A DNA stretch of 64,000 bases from Aquisphaera insulae (GCF_011064615.1 NZ_JAALJH010000005.1:62001-126000), one strand, 5' to 3'; positions 26,248 through 36,220 are shown, numbered from the stretch's first letter. The notes: generated from the letters alone by a model not told the origin. A program made the numbers and translations.

Positions 26248-28713
26248 ATGGACTGGTTGCTCCGAAGACTCGCCGACGCCCTCGACGTGGCCCCGCCCGC
26301 GGCCGGGGAGGCCATCTCTCCGCATCTCCGCTTCGATCGTCCCTGGCCCCAGTGGATGCTGATCGCGGTCGTGGCGGGGGGGGCGGCCCTGATCATCTGG
26401 CTCTACCGCCGCGAGGGCCGGGCGTCGGCCGCGTACAAGGCCATGCTCGCGACGATCCGGATCGTCCTGATGCTCATGCTGGTGCTGATGATCGCCGAGA
26501 CCGTCCTCTCGGTCGAGCGGACCGGCCTGCCGTACCTGACCATCATGGTCGACGATTCGGCGAGCGACGCGATCGCGGACCAGTACGACGATCCCGACGC
26601 GAGGGAAGCCCTCGAGAGCCTCGCCGGCCGGGCCGCATCCGCGCTGTCGGACGGCCCCGACAAGGCCCCTACCGCGGCCTCGACCTCGGCCCCGGGCGCG
26701 GCCCGCGAGCCGAGCCGACTCGACGTCGCCAAGGGCCTGATCCTCCGCGATCAGGCCCGGCTCATCCGCGAGCTACAGAAGCAGCACAAGGTCCGCCTCT
26801 ACCTGGTCTCCAACTCCGCCCGCCCGCTCGCGGAGGTGGACGGCGAGGCTGAGATCGCCCCGGCCGTGGAGAAGCTGCGGAAGATCGAGGCCACGGGGAG
26901 CCAGTCCCGCCTCGGCGACGGCGCGCGGCAGGTCCTCACGGAGCTCCGGGGCGCCCCGCCCTCCGCCATCATCCTCCTATCCGACGGGCAAACGACGGAG
27001 GGAGAGCCGCTCGCCAAGGCGGCCGAGCTTGCCGCCCGCAAGGGCGTCCCCATCTTCCCCATCGGCCTGGGCAACTCGGAGCCGAACCGCGACCTGGAGC
27101 TGACCGAACTGCTCGTGGACGACGTGGTGTTCGTGGACGACGCCGTGCGCTTCCAGGCCAAGCTCCTCTCGCGGGGCTTCGCCGGGAAGAAGGTCCGGCT
27201 CTCGCTCAAGGAGCGCGATCCGACGAGCACGGATCCGACCTCGGCCCGCGAGATCGAGTCGACCGAGGTCGAGGTCCCGCCCGACGGCCAGCCCCGCCGG
27301 GTCGAGCTGGTCCATCATCCGAAGGCCACCGGGGAGCGGACCTACATCCTGGAGATCGACAGGCAGCCCCGGGAGCTGCAGGCGGAGAACAACCGGATCG
27401 AGCGCCCGGTCACCGTCCGCAAGGAGAAGCTCCGGATCCTCTTCGTCGAGAGCGAGCCACGCTTCGAGTTCCGCTACCTGAAGAACTTCCTGGAACGCGA
27501 GGAGACGATCGACCTGAACGTCGTGCTCCTCTCCTCGGATCCGGAGTACAACGAGCAGGACCGCTCGGCCATCCCGACCTTCCCGGCCGCCAAGGACGAG
27601 CTCTTTGCGTACGACGTGATCCTGGTCGGCGACGCCGACCCAAGCTTCCTGAGCACGTCGCAGATGCAGAACATGTTCGAGTTCGTGTCCGAGAAGGGGG
27701 GGGGAATCCTCTTCGTCGCCGGCGACGCGTTCAACCCGCTTTCCTATCGGGGCACCCCACTCGAGACGCTCCTGCCGATCGAGCTCAACGACGCGCGCAA
27801 TCCCTCGGCCCAGGGCCTCGCGATCGCCTCCTTCCGCCCCGAGCTGACCGCGGAGGGGCGATCGAGCCCGATCTACCGGTTCGGCGCGACCGAGGCGGCG
27901 AGCGCGCAGATCTGGCAGGCACTCCCGGAGCTCTACTGGTACTTCGAGGCACCGCGGAAGAAGCCCGCGGCCATGGTCCTGGCGGAGCATCCCGGGGTGG
28001 TCGGAAGCGAGGGAAAGATCCCCCTCGATCTCTACCAGTTCTCGGGCGCCGGGAAGTCGATGTTCCACGCATTCGACGACACGTGGAGATGGCGGTTCCG
28101 CTCCGGGGATCGCTACTTCGGGCGGTTCTGGGTCCAGGCGATCCGATTCCTGGCACGGTCGAAGCTGGCCGGCCAGAGGAAGGCCGAGGTGGAGACCGAT
28201 CGGCGCCGGTACGACCGCGGCCAGCCGATCCAGATTCGCGTCCGGTTCCCCAACCCCGCGCTCGTCCCTCCGGGCGGGGTGGTGACGGTCCAGGTCGAGC
28301 GGAACCGGGTCATCACCCGGAAGCTCAGCCTGGGCCCGGTCGCCGGCAACAAGAACGTCTTCGAGGGAGCCTTGCCGCAGGTCGCGGAGGGCGAATACCA
28401 GGTCCGGCTCACGGAGCCCATCCTCGACGGGCCCCTGCCGACGACGAGCTTCCGCGTCGACACCCCCGCCAGCGAGCTGGAGCGGACCCAGATGAACGAG
28501 CCGGAGCTCCGCAAGGTCGCGGCGGCGACCGGGGGGAAATTCTACACGCCGTTGACGGCGGACACGCTCCTCCAGGATCTCCCGAGCCCCGCCAAGGTCC
28601 CGCTCGACACCGATCCGCCCCGGGAGCTCTGGAATACCTGGCCCGTGCTGGGCCTCTTCCTCGGCCTGCTCGCGCTGGAATGGGTTCTCCGAAAGCGGAG
28701 GCAAATGGTATGA
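26248..28713 (+). CDS. vWA-domain membrane protein (second)
   Basis: An 821-residue membrane protein, related in plan to its neighbour. Two N-terminal helices (about 32-52 and 68-88) are followed by a vWA domain whose metal motif is VDDSAS with IILLSDGQTTEGEP and IFPIGLG further on. Then come beta-rich segments, a Rossmann-like part with VILVGDADPSFLS and KGGGILFVAGDAF, another beta domain, and a C-terminal helix (TWPVLGLFLGLLALEWVL). An acidic Asp/Ala linker (about 105-150) interrupts the vWA domain and is unusual. It is encoded between the BatA-like gene and the 1265-residue gene and presumably forms an envelope complex with them, assembled by MoxR. Confidence 0.88.
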   Translation: MDWLLRRLADALDVAPPAAGEAISPHLRFDRPWPQWMLIAVVAGGAALIIWLYRREGRASAAYKAMLATIRIVLMLMLVLMIAETVLSVERTGLPYLTIMVDDSASDAIADQYDDPDAREALESLAGRAASALSDGPDKAPTAASTSAPGAAREPSRLDVAKGLILRDQARLIRELQKQHKVRLYLVSNSARPLAEVDGEAEIAPAVEKLRKIEATGSQSRLGDGARQVLTELRGAPPSAIILLSDGQTTEGEPLAKAAELAARKGVPIFPIGLGNSEPNRDLELTELLVDDVVFVDDAVRFQAKLLSRGFAGKKVRLSLKERDPTSTDPTSAREIESTEVEVPPDGQPRRVELVHHPKATGERTYILEIDRQPRELQAENNRIERPVTVRKEKLRILFVESEPRFEFRYLKNFLEREETIDLNVVLLSSDPEYNEQDRSAIPTFPAAKDELFAYDVILVGDADPSFLSTSQMQNMFEFVSEKGGGILFVAGDAFNPLSYRGTPLETLLPIELNDARNPSAQGLAIASFRPELTAEGRSSPIYRFGATEAASAQIWQALPELYWYFEAPRKKPAAMVLAEHPGVVGSEGKIPLDLYQFSGAGKSMFHAFDDTWRWRFRSGDRYFGRFWVQAIRFLARSKLAGQRKAEVETDRRRYDRGQPIQIRVRFPNPALVPPGGVVTVQVERNRVITRKLSLGPVAGNKNVFEGALPQVAEGEYQVRLTEPILDGPLPTTSFRVDTPASELERTQMNEPELRKVAAATGGKFYTPLTADTLLQDLPSPAKVPLDTDPPRELWNTWPVLGLFLGLLALEWVLRKRRQMV

Positions 28714-28837
28714 TGGACGGAGCCGATCGCGGCCAGACCCGTCCGGGCGACCCCCCGCCCGGCGTCCCCTTCTCGCGTGGCCTCTTTCCCATCCTCTTGC
28801 AGTTCGTCGCGACGAGCGGTCCGGCGAGGAGGGGTCG

Positions 28838-31800
28838 ATGAGCGAGCGCTATCTCGAGTCCCGCATCGCGGCCCTCAGGAACCAGGTGCGCCGCCGGCTC
28901 GTCTTTCACGGGCTGAGCTGGATGGTCGCCGCGATCGTCCCCGTGATGATCGTGGCCGGCCTGGCCGACTGGATCTTCCATCTCGACGTTTTCGTCCGAT
29001 CGTTCCTGTTGCTCTGCCTCTGCGGGCTGGCCGGATGGATGGGCATTCGGGGGGTCCTCCGGCCTCTCCTGGTCCGCTTCGCCGACCTCGACATCGCCCT
29101 CAAGATCGAGCGCCGCTGGCCAGGGCTGAATGACCGCCTGGCCAGCACGATCCAGTTCCTTCGACTTGGCCGCGACGATCCCCGGTACGGCTCTCCCGAG
29201 CTCCGCGAGGCCACCATCAAGCAGGCGGTCGCGGAGACGCGAGCCATCGATTTCCGGGAGGCCATCGACCGCAAGCCGATCCTCCGGGCCGCCGGGCTGG
29301 CCGCCTCCGCCCTCGCGGCCGCCGCCGCCATCGGCCTGCTCGCGCCAACCTCCTCGCGGCTGGCGCTCCGCCGCCTGCTCTTCCCGTGGGGCGGCGACGC
29401 GTGGCCGCAGCAGACCCACCTGGTCCTGGATGAGGCGGGGACCACGCGGAAGATCGCCCGCGGCGACGCGTTCACGCTCGCCGTGGCGGTCCGGCCCGGC
29501 GACCGGGTCCCGGCCAACGCCCGGGTCACCTACGCGTTCGCGGACGGCGAGGAGTCGACCGAGCCCCTCCGGCCCACCGACGCCGGCCGCTTCCTCGGTC
29601 GCCTGGACAGCGTCAACCAGCCGTTCCGGTTCTCCGTCGCCGGCGGCGACGACGCCGACTCGATCCGGGACGTCCAGGTCCGGGTGGTCCCGCCGCCTGC
29701 GCTCAACAACCTCACGATCCGGCTGGTCTCGCCCCCCTACACGGGATTGCCGCCCCAGACGCTCGCCGCCGGGTTGACGACCTTCCGGGCTCTCCTCGGG
29801 ACGACCGTCGAGATCGACGCGCAGGCCAACAAGCCGCTCGAATCCGCGGAGCTTCGCCTGGGCGAGAAGGTCCCGGCCGAGCCGCCCACCTTCAATCCGA
29901 ACCGGACGGCATTCCACGCCCGGTTCGTGGCCCGGGAGAACGTGTCCTTCGACTTCTCGCTCCGGGACAAGGAGGGATTCCAGAACCGGGACGCCGTCCG
30001 CTATGACCTCCGGTTGGTCAAGGACGAGGCGCCCCGGGTTGTGATCGCCGAGCCCAGGAGCGACCGCGACGTCCCGGCCGACGCCGTGATCCCGGTGAAG
30101 ATCGAGCTCGACGATGATTTCGGCCTCCATTCCGCGCGGCTCCTCTACCGGATCTCCGCGGGCGAATCCGAACCGCGCGAGGAGGTGGCCATTCCCCTCT
30201 GGTCGGCTGCCGGCACGGATTCCGTCCAGGGGCAGACGCCCTTCGTGAGGCACCAGGAGATCGCTCACGAGTGGAAGCTCGAGCCGCTCAAGCTCCCCGT
30301 CGGCTCGGTCATCGCCTTCCACGCCGACGCCCGCGACTTCGACGTCGTGAGCGGCCCGAACCAGGGCAAGAGCCGCGAGCTCCGGATTCGAATCGTCTCC
30401 AGGGAGGACGCCTCGCGCCAGTTCGACGACGCCCGCCGCGAGCTCCGCGAGGACATCGCCCGGCTGCTCACGATGCAGAAACAGGCCCTGACCCCGGTGG
30501 AGGAAGCGGAGCGGACCCTGGCCAGGACCGACAAGCTCTCCAAGCCCCAACGAGACAACCTGAACAACGCCGGCCTGATCCAGCGCCAGGTCGGGAGCCG
30601 GATGAGCAATCGAGACGACGGGCTCGAGCAGAAGCTTCGCCGTCTCCTCCAGGATCAGCGGGACTTCAAGCTCGCCAATCCCGAGGCGGAGCAGCAGTTG
30701 GCGGACATGGTCCGCCGACTCGAGACCGTCCGCGGCAAGCACTCGGAGCCCGCGGAACAGGCCCTCAGCCGGGCGAGCAAGAGTCTCGAGCGGGCCGGAG
30801 GCGACGCGGCTCCGGAGTCGAAGGAGGCCGTCGCCGAGACACGGCAGGAACCCTCGCCCGACCGTCCGGACGCGGGCGCCCCCCCTCGGGCGGCATCCGT
30901 GGCCCCCGAGCGGGCGGAAGCAAAGGGAACAAGCCCGACGCCGAAGGCCGAGCCCTCCGGCAAGGAGGCGAAGAAGGCCGACGGCCAGGCCCCTCGCCCC
31001 GAGCCCTCGCCCGGGCCCGACGCGTCGAAGGGCAGGCCCGAAGGCTCGACCAGGGATGAGGCCCGCAAGTCGCTGTCCGACGCCCGGTCGAACCAGAAGT
31101 CGATCGCCGACGAGCTCCAGAAGATGCTCGACAGCCTCGGCGAGTTCGAGACCTATCGCGGGGTCGTCAAGGATGCCCAGTCCCTGCTCAAGAAGCAGGA
31201 AGAGGCCATGAAGCAGGCCACGGATGCCGCCACGAATCCGGACCTGATGGCCAAGTCCGCCGAGGCGCTCACCCCGGAGCAGAAGGCCGAACTTGCCAAC
31301 CTGGCCTCCCGGCAGTCCGAGGTGGCCAAGGGGATGCAGGGCTTGCAGGAGAAGATGAACGAGCTCTCCAGGCGGCTGGAGGAGTCCGATCCGCTCGGGG
31401 CCTCGGCCATGAAGGAGGCGGCCCGCCAGAGCCAGGCGCAGGGGACGACCGCCAAGATGGGCCAGGCCGCGGAGCAGATCGAGAAGAACCAGATGGGCCA
31501 GGCGCGGGCCGGGCAGGAGACCGCGCGCCAGGAGCTCAAGCAGCTCGTCGATGCCCTCCAGAACCGCCGCGAGCGCGAGCTCTCCCGACTCGTGAAGGAG
31601 CTCCGCCAGGCCGAATCGGACCTCCGCGACCTGCGGAAACGTCAGGCCCAGAACCTCAAGGCCACCCGCGACGCCCGTAAGAACCCCGACGCCAAGACCC
31701 GCCGCGACCAGCTCAAGAAGCTCGCCAAGGAGCAGGAGCAGATCCAGCAGGAGCTCAAGAAGCAGCTCCAGAGGCTCGCCAAGCTGAATGCCCAGCGCGC

Positions 31801-32635
31801 AGGCAAGGCCGGCGAGAACGCCGCGGAGAAGATGAGCAAGGCCCAGGGCGATCTCGATCAGGACCAGGGCGAGGAGGCGGACAAGGACGAGCAGGAGGCC
31901 CTGGCCGACCTGAACGACGCCCAGGATGAGCTCGAGAATACCCGCAAGGCGGCGGAGGAGAAACTGGGCATGGAGCAGCTCGCCCGCATGGGCGATAAGC
32001 TCAAGTCGCTCGCCGAGAGGCAGGCCAAGGCGCTCTCGGATGCGGAGAACTACGAGAACCTGCGCAAGCAGCAGGCGGGCAAGCTGACGATGGCCCAGCG
32101 GGCCGGGGTGAGAGGACTCGGGCAGGTCCAGTCGGGCCTCAAGGACGAGACCGGCGGTCTCGGCGAACAGCTCGAGGGGGCACCCGTCTTCTCGCTCATC
32201 CTCAAGCAGGCCGGCGAAAGCATGGCGACCGCCGCGGAACGCCTCCAGGCGCTCAAGACCGACGAGGAAACGCTGAGGGCCTCGCGGGCCGCGTCTCGCC
32301 GCTTCGATCAGTTGCTGGAATCCCTCAAGGCGGACAAGGCCAACGGCGGGCCCGGAGGTGGCGGTGGCGGTGGCGGTGGCGGCGGAGGAGGTGGCCAGGG
32401 AGGCGGGCAGGGGGGAGGCGATGGGATCCCCGCGACCGCGCAGCTCAAGATGCTCAGGACGCTCCAGCAGGAGCTCATCGAGCGGACCGAGACCCTGGAT
32501 GAGACTCGCCGCCGCAACGTGCCGCTCACCCCGGACCAGGCGCGCGAGGCCGATCGTCTGGCGACGGACCAGGGGGCCCTGGCGGACCTCGTCCGCGACA
32601 TGACCAGGCCCAAACACGACGATGGGGAGGAATGA
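28838..32635 (+). CDS. Giant membrane-anchored coiled-coil protein (DUF4175-like)
   Basis: A 1265-residue protein. Two helices near 22-42 and 52-70 and a third near 155-172 put it in the membrane. A region to about 500 contains beta-rich repeats (LVKDEAPRVVIAEP, IPVKIELDDDFGLHSARLLY) like DUF4175 proteins. The remaining 750 residues are mostly charged, Gln/Lys/Glu/Ala-rich helices predicted to form long coiled coils, broken by a Pro/Ala linker (about 660-740) and a run of about 14 glycines near 1175. Its stop overlaps the next start (ATGA). The architecture suggests a long periplasmic filament or scaffold; function unknown. The gene before it ends 124 bp upstream. Confidence 0.85.
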   Translation: MSERYLESRIAALRNQVRRRLVFHGLSWMVAAIVPVMIVAGLADWIFHLDVFVRSFLLLCLCGLAGWMGIRGVLRPLLVRFADLDIALKIERRWPGLNDRLASTIQFLRLGRDDPRYGSPELREATIKQAVAETRAIDFREAIDRKPILRAAGLAASALAAAAAIGLLAPTSSRLALRRLLFPWGGDAWPQQTHLVLDEAGTTRKIARGDAFTLAVAVRPGDRVPANARVTYAFADGEESTEPLRPTDAGRFLGRLDSVNQPFRFSVAGGDDADSIRDVQVRVVPPPALNNLTIRLVSPPYTGLPPQTLAAGLTTFRALLGTTVEIDAQANKPLESAELRLGEKVPAEPPTFNPNRTAFHARFVARENVSFDFSLRDKEGFQNRDAVRYDLRLVKDEAPRVVIAEPRSDRDVPADAVIPVKIELDDDFGLHSARLLYRISAGESEPREEVAIPLWSAAGTDSVQGQTPFVRHQEIAHEWKLEPLKLPVGSVIAFHADARDFDVVSGPNQGKSRELRIRIVSREDASRQFDDARRELREDIARLLTMQKQALTPVEEAERTLARTDKLSKPQRDNLNNAGLIQRQVGSRMSNRDDGLEQKLRRLLQDQRDFKLANPEAEQQLADMVRRLETVRGKHSEPAEQALSRASKSLERAGGDAAPESKEAVAETRQEPSPDRPDAGAPPRAASVAPERAEAKGTSPTPKAEPSGKEAKKADGQAPRPEPSPGPDASKGRPEGSTRDEARKSLSDARSNQKSIADELQKMLDSLGEFETYRGVVKDAQSLLKKQEEAMKQATDAATNPDLMAKSAEALTPEQKAELANLASRQSEVAKGMQGLQEKMNELSRRLEESDPLGASAMKEAARQSQAQGTTAKMGQAAEQIEKNQMGQARAGQETARQELKQLVDALQNRRERELSRLVKELRQAESDLRDLRKRQAQNLKATRDARKNPDAKTRRDQLKKLAKEQEQIQQELKKQLQRLAKLNAQRAGKAGENAAEKMSKAQGDLDQDQGEEADKDEQEALADLNDAQDELENTRKAAEEKLGMEQLARMGDKLKSLAERQAKALSDAENYENLRKQQAGKLTMAQRAGVRGLGQVQSGLKDETGGLGEQLEGAPVFSLILKQAGESMATAAERLQALKTDEETLRASRAASRRFDQLLESLKADKANGGPGGGGGGGGGGGGGGQGGGQGGGDGIPATAQLKMLRTLQQELIERTETLDETRRRNVPLTPDQAREADRLATDQGALADLVRDMTRPKHDDGEE
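32357..32380 (+). repeat. Four tandem GGTGGC hexamers encoding poly-glycine
   Basis: Four exact copies of GGTGGC lie in frame in the 3' part of the 1265-residue gene, followed by GGC/GGA codons, giving about 14 consecutive glycines. The run is a natural site for slippage and length variation between strains. Confidence 0.8.
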
Positions 32636-33657
32636 CCATGATCCGTGACCGCCGCCCGATGAGGATGCTCGGGATCCTCGCCGTCGCGCTCGTCGTCCTG
32701 TTCTCGCCGGGATTCCCGGCGAGGGCCCAGGAGCCCGCCGCGAAGCCCCGGGATGAAGCCCTCGACGACCTCCTCAAGGACCTCAAGGAGGCCGACCGCA
32801 AGGACGCTCCGGCCGAACCGAAGCCCTCGAAGCCCGATCCGTCCCAGGCCAAGGGCAAGGAAGCGCCCAAGGGCAAGCCCGAGGGGGCCGGTGCCGGTGC
32901 CGGGGCCAACCCGGGCGGGAAGCCTGCCCCGCCGAAGCCGGCCGGGGAGGAGGTCTCCGGGAAGGACAAGGACATCGACGACCTGCTCGAGAAGCTGGGC
33001 GAGACCAAGGACGAACCCGCCCCCGAGGAGCGACAGCCCGGGGGCGGCGGGAAGGGGGGCGAGCCGGGGCCTCCGGGCGGCGGGAAGGGGAAGGACGAGC
33101 CCCCGGGACCCGGGGCCGGTGGCCTCGCGGGGAAGGACAGGGAGCTCGACGAGAAGCTCGAGGAATTCGCGGGCATCCGGCGCAAGAAGAAGCGAGATGA
33201 TTCCGGCGGGAGCGGCCCGACGTCGGAGATCATCAAGCAGATGCGCGAGGTCGAACAGCGACTCGGCAAGCCGGAGACGGGCGGCGAGACCCAGGCCAAG
33301 CAGAAGGAAATCGTCAAGAAGATCGAGACGCTGATCGAGCAGATGAAGCAATCCGGGTCGTCGAGCTCGAAGTCGATGCGCATGGTCCAGCAGCAGCAGC
33401 CGCAGTCGCAGCCGGGGGGCCAGAAGCCCGGCCAGGAGCCCGGGACGAATCCCGGCGGCGCACCGCTCCAGAAGTCGCTCAAGCCCTCGGATCGCCACGC
33501 CATGGCCGGCGGCAAGGACGTCTGGGGGCACCTCCCCGCGGAGCTCCGCCAGGAGATGGACAACGTCTTCAAGGAAGAAGCCCTCTCCACCAAGGTCGAC
33601 ATGATCCGCCGATACTACCTCTCCGTCGCCAAGCAGAAGCTGGTCAGAGGAGAATGA
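32632..33657 (+). CDS. Secreted, highly charged low-complexity protein
   Basis: A 341-residue protein with a signal peptide (LGILAVALVVLFSPGFPARAQ, cleaved after ARA) and a long Lys/Pro/Glu/Gly-rich central region (about 35-190) that should be disordered. A helical segment follows (about 195-235, EIIKQMREVEQRLGK), then a Gln/Gly linker. The C-terminal 55 residues are well ordered and look conserved (GGKDVWGHLPAELRQEMDNV ... DMIRRYYLSVAKQ). The gene starts in an ATGA overlap with the previous stop; ATG 32638 is an alternative start. I do not recognise a family. Position in the MoxR operon suggests a partner of the giant coiled-coil protein. Confidence 0.75.
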   Translation: MTMIRDRRPMRMLGILAVALVVLFSPGFPARAQEPAAKPRDEALDDLLKDLKEADRKDAPAEPKPSKPDPSQAKGKEAPKGKPEGAGAGAGANPGGKPAPPKPAGEEVSGKDKDIDDLLEKLGETKDEPAPEERQPGGGGKGGEPGPPGGGKGKDEPPGPGAGGLAGKDRELDEKLEEFAGIRRKKKRDDSGGSGPTSEIIKQMREVEQRLGKPETGGETQAKQKEIVKKIETLIEQMKQSGSSSSKSMRMVQQQQPQSQPGGQKPGQEPGTNPGGAPLQKSLKPSDRHAMAGGKDVWGHLPAELRQEMDNVFKEEALSTKVDMIRRYYLSVAKQKLVRGE

Positions 33658-33660
33658 GCC

Positions 33661-34782
33661 ATGGGACCGGGGACTCGATTGGCAGGATGGAAGTCGGCCC
33701 CGCGGCCGGCCGCCGGGTGGCGTGTCGCGGCCTTCCTGGCGCTGATGGCCCTGGCGGGGAATGCCGGGGCCCAGCCCAATCCGAAGCCGAAGTCGGTCGG
33801 CGGTTTCGGCGAATCGAGGCGTGGTGACGTCCCGGAGGGGACGGCGGAGATCCTGACCCCGGAGGCCGATCGCGCGATCCAGAACGCGCTCGCCTGGCTG
33901 GCCAAGGCCCAGAACGCGGACGGGTCGTTCGGCACGGCCACGTACCGCGGCAACATCGCCGTCACCAGCCTGGCCGGCCTCGCCTTCATGTCCGCCGGAT
34001 CGACCCCGGGCCGGGGACCCTACGGGACCCAGATCGACAAGGCCCTCGCCTACGTCCTGGAGAACACCTCGCCCAGCGGCTTCATCTCGGTCGCCTCCTC
34101 GTCGACCCACGGCCCCATGTATTCGCACGGATTCGGCACGCTCTTCCTGGCCGAAGCCTACGGCATGACCCATCGCCCAGAGATCCGAGAGAAGCTCCAG
34201 AAGGCGGTCCGCCTGATCATCGACACCCAGAACAACGAGGGGGGGTGGCGCTACCAGCCGGTCCGAAATGACGCGGACATCTCGGTCACCATCTGCCAGA
34301 TCAACGCGCTGCGGGCCGCGCGGAACGCCGGCCTGTATGTCCCCAAGGAGACGGTCGATGCCTGCATCCGGTACGTCAAGCAGGCCCAGAACGCCGACGG
34401 CGGATTCCGATACATGCTCCAGGGGGGGACCAGCGCGTTCCCGCGGTCGGCCGCGGGCGTGGTCGCACTCCAGAGCGCGGGGGAGTACGACAGCAAGGAG
34501 ATCCGCGACGGGATCTCCTATCTCAGGGGATACATGCGGGAGATCAAGTCCGCCAGCCAGTTCAATCACTACTTCTACGGCCACTACTACGCGGCCCAGG
34601 CCCTCTGGATCCGGGGCGGCGAGGAGTGGAACGAGTGGTTCCCGGCCATCCGCAACGAGCTGATCCACCGCCAGTCTCCGGCCGGATTCTGGCCGGACAC
34701 CATCTGCAACGAGTACGGCACGGCGATGGCCCTGATCATCCTCCAGATCCCCAACAATTACCTACCCATCTTCCAGCGTTGA
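33661..34782 (+). CDS. Exported alpha-toroid (prenyltransferase/squalene-oxidase repeat) protein
   Basis: A 373-residue exported protein whose mature part is a repeat of alpha-alpha units typical of the terpene-cyclase/prenyltransferase toroid. Units are marked by QW-like phrases: ALAWLAKAQNADGSFG, IIDTQNNEGGWRYQP, IRYVKQAQNADGGFRYM and QSPAGFWPDTICNEYGTAMA. The Asp-rich DxDD motif of squalene-hopene cyclases is not visible, so enzymatic cyclisation is unlikely and a binding role is more plausible. The signal peptide is at 20-40 (VAAFLALMALAGNAGA). It is 3 bp behind the previous gene. Confidence 0.85.
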   Translation: MGPGTRLAGWKSAPRPAAGWRVAAFLALMALAGNAGAQPNPKPKSVGGFGESRRGDVPEGTAEILTPEADRAIQNALAWLAKAQNADGSFGTATYRGNIAVTSLAGLAFMSAGSTPGRGPYGTQIDKALAYVLENTSPSGFISVASSSTHGPMYSHGFGTLFLAEAYGMTHRPEIREKLQKAVRLIIDTQNNEGGWRYQPVRNDADISVTICQINALRAARNAGLYVPKETVDACIRYVKQAQNADGGFRYMLQGGTSAFPRSAAGVVALQSAGEYDSKEIRDGISYLRGYMREIKSASQFNHYFYGHYYAAQALWIRGGEEWNEWFPAIRNELIHRQSPAGFWPDTICNEYGTAMALIILQIPNNYLPIFQR

Positions 34783-34802
34783 CTTGTGAGGGCGACGTGA
34801 GC

Positions 34803-36089
34803 ATGCGTCTCGTTCGCGCGACGAGGTGTTCCCCCGGACGACCCTCGACGATCGGCATGAACCCCCTGCGCGGGGCGGCGATGATCGTCGTCATCGCGCT
34901 GATCTCCTGCCGCCTCTCCGGGCCCGCGGCGGCGGCCGCCGACGACCCCTCCGCTCCCAGCCTGGTGGGCGTCGGCGTCGACGGCAAGAAACTCGCAGGG
35001 CGTCTGACCGGACTCACCCCGAAGGGGATCGAGCTCTCGTCGGGGGAAGGCGCGGGGAGAGAGATCCCGTACCGCGAGGTCGTCAAGCTGACCCGCGATC
35101 CGCTCCCGCCGCCCCAGTCCACCGACGGCTCCCATGTCCTCCTGCCGGGGGGGGACCGAATCATGCGCGTGGTCGTGGGGGCGACCACGGAGACCAGCCT
35201 GGACGTGCAGTCGCGATCGTCGCTCGGCAAGATGTCGATCCCGCTCGACACCATCCTGGGGCTGATCCTGGCCTCTCCCGCGGAGCCCGATCCGTTCGAC
35301 CGGTTGTGGTATCTGGTGCGCGAAGAGCCTCGATCGTCCGAGGTCGTCTGGCTGGCCAACGGCGATCGATTGAGCGGCGGATTCCTCGGGATGGATGACC
35401 GCTCGATCCGGATTCAGGTCGACGGCAAGGCCGTGGAGGTCGATCGGACCGGCGTGATCGGGGTCGGATTCGATCCGGCCGTCGTGGGGTATCCGCGGCC
35501 GGCGTCCGACTACCTGGAGATCTCCATCGCCGACGGCTCCCGCCTCGGGGTCATCGGTGCCCGACTCGAGAAGGGCCACATCCTCGGCTCGACCCGATTC
35601 GGCCAGGCGATCCGGATCCCCGCCTCGGAGTTGGTCCAGATCGTCCCCAGGACGGACCGCGTCGCCTATCTGTCCGAGATCAAGCCCGACAAGGAGAGCT
35701 ACGTATCCTACGTGGGCCAGACCCGGCCCTACCGGGCGGACCGCACGGCGGAGGGCCGCCGCTTCCAGCTCCAGGGGAAGACGTACGAGCGCGGCATCGG
35801 CACCCAGAGTCGGACGTTGCTAGCCTTCAAGCTGAGGCCCGAGGACCGGAGGTTCCAGGCGCTCGTCGGCGTGGATGACTCCGCCGGGCCGCTCGGGAAC
35901 ATCGTCTTCAAGGTCTACGCCGACGGGCAGGTCCGTTTCACATCTCAGCCCATGGCAGCACGTGATGATCCGTGCATCATCGACGTGGATGTCTCCGGGG
36001 CGAAAGTGCTCATACTGGCGACCGAGTTCGGCGACCGTGGGGACGTCCGGGACATTGCCGACTGGGTCGAGGCGCGTATTATTCGATGA
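34803..36089 (+). CDS. Exported NPCBM-domain protein
   Basis: A 428-residue exported protein, last gene of the MoxR operon. A signal peptide lies at about 22-44 (GAAMIVVIALISCRLSGPAAA). The middle part (about 50-280) consists of small beta-barrel-like repeats about residues to be kept or changed by location (VDGKKLAGRLTGLTPKGIEL, LANGDRLSGGFLGMDDRSIR). The C-terminal 125 residues match the NPCBM/NEW2 carbohydrate-binding module: YERGIGTQSRTLLAFKL, FQALVGVDDSAGPLGNIVF and VRDIADWVEARI. The GTG at 34797 is an alternative start two codons earlier. Sugar or polysaccharide binding is inferred from the domain. It may tie the envelope complex to a glycan. Confidence 0.85.
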   Translation: MRLVRATRCSPGRPSTIGMNPLRGAAMIVVIALISCRLSGPAAAAADDPSAPSLVGVGVDGKKLAGRLTGLTPKGIELSSGEGAGREIPYREVVKLTRDPLPPPQSTDGSHVLLPGGDRIMRVVVGATTETSLDVQSRSSLGKMSIPLDTILGLILASPAEPDPFDRLWYLVREEPRSSEVVWLANGDRLSGGFLGMDDRSIRIQVDGKAVEVDRTGVIGVGFDPAVVGYPRPASDYLEISIADGSRLGVIGARLEKGHILGSTRFGQAIRIPASELVQIVPRTDRVAYLSEIKPDKESYVSYVGQTRPYRADRTAEGRRFQLQGKTYERGIGTQSRTLLAFKLRPEDRRFQALVGVDDSAGPLGNIVFKVYADGQVRFTSQPMAARDDPCIIDVDVSGAKVLILATEFGDRGDVRDIADWVEARIIR

Positions 36090-36220
36090 GGAGGCCGGAC
36101 GGGGATGAGGTCAACGGCCTGCGGGCGCGGAGGCGTCCACGAGATTCCTCACCGTAACCAACCCACCTGGATCCGTACGCTCGCTCGACCTGCGGCGACC
36201 CTCTCCGGAGAATAAGCGAG

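Noticed and set aside
28409..32617. 1402-codon minus-strand frame opposite the coiled-coil gene
   Set aside because: It is the antisense of the coiled-coil coding sequence; Leu/Gly/Arg runs are the complement of Lys/Glu/Gln codons.
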